Below, piece after piece: positions 1 through 5,402 of a DNA stretch of 6,416 bases; position 1 is the stretch's first letter, and each line of letters opens with the position of its first letter. The stretch is from Myxococcales bacterium. GTDB lineage: Bacteria > Myxococcota_A > Polyangia > Fen-1088. Position numbers and translations under genes: made by a program. The DNA lies in assembly GCA_003170035.1 (NCBI GenBank), contig PMZX01000232.1:12453-18868 (forward strand), read 5' to 3'. The notes under the pieces are model-generated. The model was not told the origin of the DNA. It did no database searches and saw nothing but the letters and a program-made list of their open reading frames with translations.

Positions 1-485
1 GTGCGCGCCGCCCGCAGCCTGGCCAGCAAAGCCCGGTCTTGCGCATCGAGAGTGAGTCCGGCCATGTGCGAACGCCCCTTGGCTTCTAGGTCGACCAGGC
101 GCCGTCCCGCCTCGGTGAGGCGGATGCGGCGTGAGGCAATGGCCCGCTCGCCACGCGGAAGGGCCGAACGCAGCACTTCGCCCAGCGGGGCCAGATAGTA
201 GCCAGCCGCCCAGCGGCAGAGTTCCAGAATCGGCTCATCAATGGCAGGACCGTCACCCACCACATCGGCGATGTCGCGCACCGGGCCGGCCGCCGCCTCT
301 GGATGCCCCACCACGAAGCCCGTCACCTGACGTGAACCGAAGGGCACTATCACCTCGGTACCGAGCGGCAAGCACACACCCGGCCGCGGATCGCGGTAGG
401 TAAACGTCTCCTCCAGCGGCAGGGTCACCGCCACCTGCAACAAGGTGCCAGGCACTGCTGCCGAAGTTGCCCGCGCCGCGGTCAC
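1..485 (-). CDS. priA: Primosomal protein N' (PriA replication-restart helicase), N-terminal part, cut by window edge
   Basis: PriA is a 3'-to-5' DNA helicase that recognises stalled forks and reloads the replicative helicase. Only the first 161 codons are here, covering the N-terminal 3'-DNA-binding domain and the start of the winged-helix region; the helicase motifs lie beyond position 1. Translating the minus strand gives family hallmarks in order: VAVTLPLEETFTYRDP (residues 18-33), GTEVIVPFGSRQVTGFVVG (42-60), and LELCRWAAGYYLAPLGEVL (87-105) followed by RSALP. Residues 115-160 look like the winged-helix segment. The frame is open throughout. I chose the GTG at 485-483 because it overlaps the galU stop codon (GTGA), suggesting translational coupling. 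Other in-frame starts are GTG at 455 and 434 and TTG at 443 and 440; the conserved region begins only near residue 18, so a later start is possible. There is no good Shine-Dalgarno at normal spacing. Family identity is secure; the exact start is not. Confidence 0.93.
   Translation of the reverse strand, partial: MTAARATSAAVPGTLLQVAVTLPLEETFTYRDPRPGVCLPLGTEVIVPFGSRQVTGFVVGHPEAAAGPVRDIADVVGDGPAIDEPILELCRWAAGYYLAPLGEVLRSALPRGERAIASRRIRLTEAGRRLVDLEAKGRSHMAGLTLDAQDRALLARLRAAR
482..485 (-). other. Four-base stop/start overlap between galU and priA
   Basis: On the minus strand the bases GTGA contain the proposed GTG start of priA (485-483) and the TGA stop of galU (484-482). Overlaps of this kind commonly couple translation of two genes on one transcript. 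Nothing like a Shine-Dalgarno lies at normal spacing before the GTG, which fits coupling by re-initiation. The weak point is that priA has other possible starts further downstream. Confidence 0.65.
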
Positions 486-1363
486 GTCTCGCGCAGGAGT
501 TTCTCCGCGCCCGTGCGCACCGCCGCACCGATGTCGGATCGGCGGAGCGCATAGCGCAGCACGGCCAGCACGTAGCCGGCCCTGTCCCCGGCGTCGAAAC
601 GCTCGCCCCGCAACCTCACGCCGTAGAGACCGTCGCTGGCGCACAGGGCGGCCAGAGCGTCCGTCAGTTGAATCTCGCCACCCCGGCCCGGCTTGGTGTT
701 GGCCAGGATGGGGAAGATCTCAGGCGGCAGGACATAGCGACCGACGATGGCCAGCCGAGAAGGCGCCTTGCCGGGCTCGGGCTTCTCCACCAGCTTGTTC
801 AGGCGAAACACGTCCGCGCCCACCGACGCCCCATCCACGATTCCATAGAGATGCTCCTGACCCGCAGGAACCTCCCAGAGGCCCACCACGCCCTTGCCGA
901 CCCTGGCGTAGACATCAAGCAGTTGTCTTATGCCCGGCGGGTCACCTTCAAACAGATCATCGCCCAGCAGCACGGCAAAGGGCTCGTCGCCGACCGCCGC
1001 GCGGGCGCATAGCACCGCGTGACCGAGGCCACGCGTCTCTGGCTGGCGCACGGCTGAAATCTGCGCCATCTCGTTCAGCCGCCGCATCATCGCCAGTTCC
1101 GCGTGCTTGCCTTTGCGCTCCAGCAGCTCCTCCAGCTCACCGGCGCGGTCGAAGTAGTCGACCAGGGCGTCCTTGCCCCGGCTGGTGACCAGGATAAGAT
1201 CGCGCAGGCCGCTCGCCACGCACTCCTCGACATTGATCTGGATGGCCGGCACATCCACGATGGGCAGCAGCTCCTTGGGGACAGCCTTGGTCACCGGCAG
1301 GAACCTGGTCCCGATTCCCGCAACCGGGAGAACTGCCTTGCGAACCGGTTTCACGATCGCCAT
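482..1363 (-). CDS. galU: UTP-glucose-1-phosphate uridylyltransferase (GalU)
   Basis: GalU is a cytosolic enzyme that converts glucose-1-phosphate and UTP to UDP-glucose and pyrophosphate, feeding surface polysaccharide and other glucosylation pathways. The 293-residue length is typical. Visible motifs in order: the nucleotide-binding signature GIGTRFLP (16-23) and KAVPKELLPIVD (26-37), RQPETRGLGHAVLCAR (106-121), LLGDD (132-136) with the metal-binding acidic residues, VEKPEPGKAPS (192-202), GGEIQLTDAL (228-237) and GERFDAGD (253-260). The start is the ATG at 1363, 33 bases after the glgE stop; the bases before it (AAAGG, two bases from ATG) make a poor ribosome-binding site, so translation may depend on the upstream gene. 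The stop overlaps the priA start by four bases. A small departure is IQINVEE at 41-47, where GalU proteins usually have an aromatic residue after IQ. It shares the glucose-1-phosphate pool with the maltose-1-phosphate route of its neighbours. A related nucleotidyltransferase with another sugar or nucleotide is possible but less likely. Confidence 0.94.
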   Translation of the reverse strand: MAIVKPVRKAVLPVAGIGTRFLPVTKAVPKELLPIVDVPAIQINVEECVASGLRDLILVTSRGKDALVDYFDRAGELEELLERKGKHAELAMMRRLNEMAQISAVRQPETRGLGHAVLCARAAVGDEPFAVLLGDDLFEGDPPGIRQLLDVYARVGKGVVGLWEVPAGQEHLYGIVDGASVGADVFRLNKLVEKPEPGKAPSRLAIVGRYVLPPEIFPILANTKPGRGGEIQLTDALAALCASDGLYGVRLRGERFDAGDRAGYVLAVLRYALRRSDIGAAVRTGAEKLLRET

Positions 1364-1396
1364 GACCTTTGAGGGTAACCTACTGCGAGGCCGCGG

Positions 1397-3427
1397 TCAC
1401 GTGGGTCGCTTCACGTGGAGGATGTGCGCCGGCATCCAATTCGGGTCGAGACGCACGTAGTTCCACTCGCCGCGCCAGGTGTAGTTCGATTCGGTCAACA
1501 GCTCCGACAGATCACAGCTTGCCGGCACGTCGCCTGCCACGGGCTTGCCCCGCTCGGCGCGATGAAACAGCTCAGGGACAAGGCGAATGGTGCCGTCCTG
1601 CACGTTGTGCGGGTCCACATTCACGATGGTCACCAGAACGTCGGTCAAATCCGCCGTGGTCTTGGCGTAGGCGATGATGTTGGGATTGGTCGACTCGAGG
1701 AACCTGATGTTGCGGGCAAGCGCCAGTGCGGGATGGGTGCGCCGGATCCTGTTCACCGTGGCGACCAGTTCCTTGATGTTCCCGGGCCGGTTCCAGTCCC
1801 AGGTCTTGTGCTGGTACTTCTCCGAGTCCAGGTACTCCTCACTGCCGGCCGCGAATGCACGGTTCTCGCATAGCTCGTAGCCGCTGTAGATGCCGTAGCT
1901 GGGCGACAGCGTTGCAGCCAGGATCAGGCGCACCATGAAGGCCGGGCGCCCCCCTTGCTGCAGATACTCGTGCAGGATGTCCGGCGTGTTGGCGAAGAAG
2001 TTCGGCCGCAGGTAGTCCGCCGTGTCGGAGAGAAACAACTCGGTCGCATACTCCTCCAGCTCCTTGCGCGAGTTGCGCCAGGTGAAGTAGCTGTACGATT
2101 GCGTGAATCCCAGCTTGGCCAGCCTCTTCATGCGCTTGGGCCGGGTGAAGGCCTCGGCCAGGAAGAGCACATCGGGATGGTCGCCCTGCACGCCGGCGAT
2201 CAGCCACTCCCAGAAGCTGGCCGGCTTGGTGTGCGGGTTGTCGACGCGGAAGATACGGACCCCGTGCCCGGCCCAGAACAACACGACATCGAGCAACGCC
2301 TGATACAGGCCGTCGCGGTCCTCGGTGTCGAAATTGATGGGGTAGATGTCCTGATATTTCTTGGGGGGATTCTCGGCGTACTTGATGCTTCCGTCCGGCC
2401 GTTTGCTGAACCAGTTGGGGTGCTGCTTGACCCACGGGTGATCGGGCGAACACTGCACGGCAAAGTCGAGCGCAATCTCGAGTCCCAGCCGACGCGCCGA
2501 CGCTACGAAATGATCGAAGTCGGCCAGCGTGCCCAGTTCGGGATGGATGGTGTCGTGGCCGCCCCCCTCGCCTCCGATTGCCCACGGCGAGCCCGGGTCG
2601 CCTGGCCGGCACACCTCCGAGTTGTTGGGCCCCTTGCGGTGGCTGCGTCCGATGGGGTGGATGGGCGCAAGGTAGAGTACGTCGAACCCCATGGCAGCGA
2701 TCTCAGGCAAGCGCGCCGCGGCCTCGCCCAAAGTCGCACTGCGCGTGGGATCCGCGCCCTGCGAACGCGGAAAGATCTCGTACCAGGCGCCAAAACGCCC
2801 GCGCTCGCGATCTACCCAGAGAGGCAACTCGGCGGGGTAGATCTGCAAGTCGTCGCGCGGATCGCAGGCCGCCATCAACTCGGCCAGCAATGGATCGAGA
2901 ATCAGCTCGACCTGCCTGGCGGTGGTCTTGGCCGCGGCGATCGCGTCCCGGGTTTCGCGCAGCGATACCTTGTCCCTGCCGTGGGCTGCCGCTTCGAGCG
3001 AACGGTCGATGATGTGCAAGCCTTCCAGCAGTTCACTCGCCACGTCCTGGCCCGCCTCGGACTTCTTCTTCAGCTCGGCGACAAAGGAACCAAAACGGTC
3101 GGTCCACGCCACCACGGTGAACCCGTGCGGCCCCACTTCATGCGGGCTGATGGTCGCATACCACCGGTCGTTGTAGGCCGGATCGGTCAGCATGACCGAT
3201 TCGCGCCAGTCGACGCGCTTCCGATCCGGGGCCGCCGGCATCGCGCCGCAGATCAACTCATTCGCCGCCCGCTTGCGCCAGAGGACCGCAGCGCGAAGCA
3301 ACTCATGCCCGTCCTTCCAGATGTCGGCGGCGACCTCCACCTTGTCGCCCACCACCGCCTTGGCTGGGAAACGGCCGCAGTCGACCTTCGGCGTCACGTT
3401 CTCGATCACGATCCGGACTTGCTGCAT
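1397..3427 (-). CDS. glgE: Alpha-1,4-glucan:maltose-1-phosphate maltosyltransferase (GlgE)
   Basis: GlgE (glycoside hydrolase family 13, subfamily 3) transfers maltose from alpha-maltose-1-phosphate to the end of an alpha-1,4-glucan, releasing phosphate, in the cytosol. At 676 residues it is full length. The N-terminal beta domain (about 1-120) opens with RIVIENVTPKVDCGRFPAK, typical of the family; a helical insert follows (about 125-190); the catalytic barrel runs from about 210 to 570, with a C-terminal beta domain after it. Characteristic segments are YLAPIHPIG (252-260), RKGPNNSEVCRPGDPGSPWA (264-283), GGHDTIHPELGT (289-300) and YAENPPKKYQDIYPINFDTED (350-370, with FD at 366-367). The expected nucleophile is D396 in FRVDNPHTKP, the acid/base E425 in LAEAFTRP, and the third acidic residue D483 in NTPDIL; all are present, so the enzyme should be active. 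The ATG at 3427 fits the family N-terminus; only AAGAAG precedes it as a weak ribosome-binding site, and that overlaps a palindrome. GlgE beside a GlgM-type synthase suggests maltose-1-phosphate comes from GlgM; no TreS, maltokinase or GlgB is in view. Confidence 0.97.
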   Translation of the reverse strand: MQQVRIVIENVTPKVDCGRFPAKAVVGDKVEVAADIWKDGHELLRAAVLWRKRAANELICGAMPAAPDRKRVDWRESVMLTDPAYNDRWYATISPHEVGPHGFTVVAWTDRFGSFVAELKKKSEAGQDVASELLEGLHIIDRSLEAAAHGRDKVSLRETRDAIAAAKTTARQVELILDPLLAELMAACDPRDDLQIYPAELPLWVDRERGRFGAWYEIFPRSQGADPTRSATLGEAAARLPEIAAMGFDVLYLAPIHPIGRSHRKGPNNSEVCRPGDPGSPWAIGGEGGGHDTIHPELGTLADFDHFVASARRLGLEIALDFAVQCSPDHPWVKQHPNWFSKRPDGSIKYAENPPKKYQDIYPINFDTEDRDGLYQALLDVVLFWAGHGVRIFRVDNPHTKPASFWEWLIAGVQGDHPDVLFLAEAFTRPKRMKRLAKLGFTQSYSYFTWRNSRKELEEYATELFLSDTADYLRPNFFANTPDILHEYLQQGGRPAFMVRLILAATLSPSYGIYSGYELCENRAFAAGSEEYLDSEKYQHKTWDWNRPGNIKELVATVNRIRRTHPALALARNIRFLESTNPNIIAYAKTTADLTDVLVTIVNVDPHNVQDGTIRLVPELFHRAERGKPVAGDVPASCDLSELLTESNYTWRGEWNYVRLDPNWMPAHILHVKRPT

Positions 3428-3431
3428 GGAC

Positions 3432-3448
3432 TTCTTGTACTACAAGAA
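3432..3448. promoter_or_regulatory. Perfect 17-bp palindrome just before glgE, possible operator
   Basis: The bases TTCTTGTA and TACAAGAA are exact inverted arms around a single central base at 3440. The site is AT-rich in a GC-rich region and ends four bases before the glgE ATG, overlapping its weak AAGAAG ribosome-binding sequence. Its core, TTGT-N3-ACAA, fits the general TNGTNNNACNA form of operators for FadR-type GntR regulators, but no regulator gene is present to support that. As RNA it could form a 6-bp stem with a 5-base loop covering the ribosome-binding region. The palindrome is seen directly; the regulatory role is inference. Confidence 0.45.
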
Positions 3449-3456
3449 CGCGCTTC

Positions 3457-3473
3457 GTGCGCGGCGAGCGCAC
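3457..3473. repeat. GC-rich inverted repeat (6-bp stem, 5-base loop) in the gap before glgE
   Basis: GTGCGC (3457-3462) and GCGCAC (3468-3473) are exact inverted arms around a five-base spacer. The stem is entirely within the non-coding gap between the membrane protein gene and glgE, nine bases from the palindrome next to the glgE start. There is no run of T after it on the minus strand, so it is a poor intrinsic terminator. It could be an RNA-processing or attenuation hairpin, or chance in GC-rich DNA. Confidence 0.3.
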
Positions 3474-3559
3474 ATGCCAAGCGAGGGGCCGCGCAATTCG
3501 TCATCTGGACATCCTCGCACCCAGTGCAAGCCGAACAGGTCCTTCTCCCTCTGGCGTGG

Positions 3560-5218
3560 CTAGGCCGGCGGCCGCCGTCGAAAGACCACATACCCGGTCT
3601 GGCTGGACCTGACCACCACGTAGCCTCTCCGCAGAAAGTCTTCAAAGGCCGGGAACGCATGGAGTGATTTGAGACCACTCTGCGAGATCCATGTCTCGTC
3701 GTACACCGCCACCAGAATCCACGTCGGTGGCGCCCGCTCGAGATCCGCCATCATGCGAAGTTTGAGGCGCAACATCAGCGGGTGCGTGTTCAGCGTCTCG
3801 TCGCGCAGGTCGAGCACGCCCGTGGTCACGCGCGAAATCGGCGGAATCTGCATCAGAAACTGCACGCCCATGTCGTGGCCAAAGAAGAACATTCGCTCTC
3901 CCGGTCTGACGTGTGAGCGAATCCAGGCGATGGTCTCATCCCATACCGGCGCAGACACGCCCTGGGCCAGCGAGGGGTCGGCCAACGCGCCAGCATACGA
4001 CGAGAGTGTGGCAGAATTATCAAATGGTATTCCAAGCACCAGCAGGAAGACCGCCGTGCCGGCCAACAACGACGACTTGTGCTGACCCGACCCGCGGCAT
4101 ACGGCGAACGTGCGCCCCACGACGCAATCGATGAACAGCGCGGTCCACAGCAGCTGGAAGGGAAAGACCGCCCAGCACTGGTAGAGAAATCCCCTGCCTT
4201 GGACAAGAACGGCGACAATCAACCCGATATGGATGGCCAGCAGGCGTATGAGCATCGGGCGCTGCTCTCGAACCCAGACTAGGCAGACGAATGGAATGAA
4301 ATAGAGCCCCTGGAAGAGGAACGCCGACAGGAGCTGCGATCGGATGCCCTTAAATGGCGACAGCCTGCTGTAGATCTCGGCATTGTAGGTGATGAGAAGC
4401 TCGTACGCCGCCCCCAGATGTCTGGCAAACAGGCCGAAAGACACGGCAGTCAGCAGAACGCCGCCGAGGAGCATGAACGGCACACGGCGCCGCCAGATGC
4501 CGAGTGGCTGGGCAACGGTACCGGGACTGAAAATCACCCACGCCAGGGGCAGCAGGACCAAGCCGATGGTCGGTTTGATCAGCAGCGCCAGCATCACGAC
4601 CGCCCCGGCCACCAGAGCCGCAACCTTGTCCAGCCAAGGCCGCAGACCGCCAAACATGAGCCAGTAGATGATCGGCAACAGGAACGCAATCTGGTACGTC
4701 TCGCGGTTCGAGGTGTTCCACGGGCCCGCGCCAACGTACTGCAAAGCGAAGAGAATCGCCGCCAGCAAGCCAGTCAGGGGACGCGTGAAACGTGCCACGA
4801 TACCGGCGAGCGCAAGCCCCGCGCTGACCTGCAGGACCAGGTCAGCGGCGCGCACGGCGATCTCAGAGACGCCCAGCAGCTTGAAAACCCCGGCGTACAG
4901 CATGATCTGTCCCGGAAACTGATGTATGGGCACGTCCGTGTACGGCGCCAGGCCTTTGAGCCAGCACAAGGCGATATAGGCGAAGCTGGCATGGTCGCGC
5001 TGAAAGCGAAAGAACACGAGCGGCACCAGCAAGACCCCGACGACGAGGGCTACCAGCAGCAGCATCGACGGCGTAAACCGCCCTTCCGTGGCCATCCAGG
5101 CCGCGCTCCAGCCTGCTCGCTTGGACCCGGAGTCAGCGCCCGCGTCCTCCATCGGGCCCACCAGTGGTTCAGGCGATGCAGAAGACTCGGACGCTTGCAT
5201 GGGCTCGGAAGGGCTCAT
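3560..5218 (-). CDS. Multi-pass membrane glycosyltransferase of the GT-C type (GT39/ArnT-like)
   Basis: This 552-residue protein has the layout of bacterial GT-C glycosyltransferases, which take a sugar from a polyprenyl-phosphate carrier and add it to a lipid, glycan or protein on the outer face of the cytoplasmic membrane. A hydrophilic, Ser/Glu/Pro-rich tail (1-45) precedes the first membrane helix (about 51-70). The first outer loop carries RDHASFAYIA (74-83), then GLAPYTDVPIHQFPG (89-103), a pattern of the GT39-like group with D75 as the likely catalytic acid. About ten more hydrophobic segments follow, near 127-143, 148-164, 175-190, 198-214, 216-230, 246-264, 296-315, 322-339, 345-366 and 384-396. 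A soluble C-terminal domain (about 397-552) includes WIRSHVRPGERMFFFGHD (432-449), as in relatives with an extracytoplasmic end domain. The residue after D75 is His where relatives often have Glu. ATG at 5218 is chosen for the purine-rich stretch upstream, although the spacing is long; M7, M23 and M42 are alternatives. Donor and acceptor are unknown. It lies between two alpha-glucan genes, suggesting but not proving a surface-glycan role. Confidence 0.8.
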   Translation of the reverse strand: MSPSEPMQASESSASPEPLVGPMEDAGADSGSKRAGWSAAWMATEGRFTPSMLLLVALVVGVLLVPLVFFRFQRDHASFAYIALCWLKGLAPYTDVPIHQFPGQIMLYAGVFKLLGVSEIAVRAADLVLQVSAGLALAGIVARFTRPLTGLLAAILFALQYVGAGPWNTSNRETYQIAFLLPIIYWLMFGGLRPWLDKVAALVAGAVVMLALLIKPTIGLVLLPLAWVIFSPGTVAQPLGIWRRRVPFMLLGGVLLTAVSFGLFARHLGAAYELLITYNAEIYSRLSPFKGIRSQLLSAFLFQGLYFIPFVCLVWVREQRPMLIRLLAIHIGLIVAVLVQGRGFLYQCWAVFPFQLLWTALFIDCVVGRTFAVCRGSGQHKSSLLAGTAVFLLVLGIPFDNSATLSSYAGALADPSLAQGVSAPVWDETIAWIRSHVRPGERMFFFGHDMGVQFLMQIPPISRVTTGVLDLRDETLNTHPLMLRLKLRMMADLERAPPTWILVAVYDETWISQSGLKSLHAFPAFEDFLRRGYVVVRSSQTGYVVFRRRPPA

Positions 5219-5402
5219 GAGTGGAATGGATCTCCTTCCCTCCTCGCGACATCACACCCTGCCTATCCGATGAAGACCCAGACTGCTGACTTGGTCGCGT
5301 TGCCAATTTGTGCTCTGAGAGGGAACCAGCAGCATACTACCCCTCGATCCTGGCTCTGGATAGTCTTGCCGACTGACCTTGGAGATTTGTACTCGTCATT
5401 GG
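5219..5402. other. Gap of 184 bases between the synthase and the membrane protein gene
   Basis: This is the longest non-coding stretch in the window. Apart from the ribosome-binding stretch at its minus-strand downstream end, I see no plausible gene, no intrinsic terminator and no convincing promoter. Its length would allow a separate promoter for the membrane protein gene and those after it, so a single five-gene operon should not be assumed. Confidence 0.5.
5232..5244 (-). promoter_or_regulatory. Purine-rich double Shine-Dalgarno before the membrane protein gene
   Basis: On the minus strand AGGAGGGAAGGAG contains two ribosome-binding-like cores, AGGAGG and AAGGAG. The nearer one lies 13 bases before the ATG at 5218, longer than usual. 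This is the strongest such sequence in the window and supports this ATG over the internal Met codons. No standard start codon lies closer to it in frame; only an ATT at 5227-5225 does. Confidence 0.55.

Noticed and set aside
253..552. Minus-strand open frame of 99 codons across the galU-priA junction
   Set aside because: It is in a different frame from priA and is Gly/Arg-rich with no similarity I recognise, whereas the priA frame shows conserved PriA motifs over the same bases.
445..1188. Plus-strand open frame opposite galU
   Set aside because: Its translation is Arg/Pro/Ala-rich low complexity, typical of a shadow frame, and the minus strand holds a complete galU.
3474..3485. TTGGCAT on the minus strand before glgE as a sigma-54 promoter
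   Set aside because: The GG and GC elements are one base too far apart (11 rather than 10), and the -12 element lacks the usual TTGC.
1955..3667. A 570-codon open frame on the plus strand opposite glgE
   Set aside because: It mirrors the GC-rich codons of glgE, resembles no family I know, and lies antisense to a gene with every catalytic residue intact. Such open antisense frames are expected in GC-rich DNA.
5334..5339. TAGTAT on the minus strand as a -10 box for the membrane protein gene
   Set aside because: It matches four of six bases of the consensus, but the sequence 17 bases upstream (TATCCA) is a poor -35 box; not strong enough to annotate.
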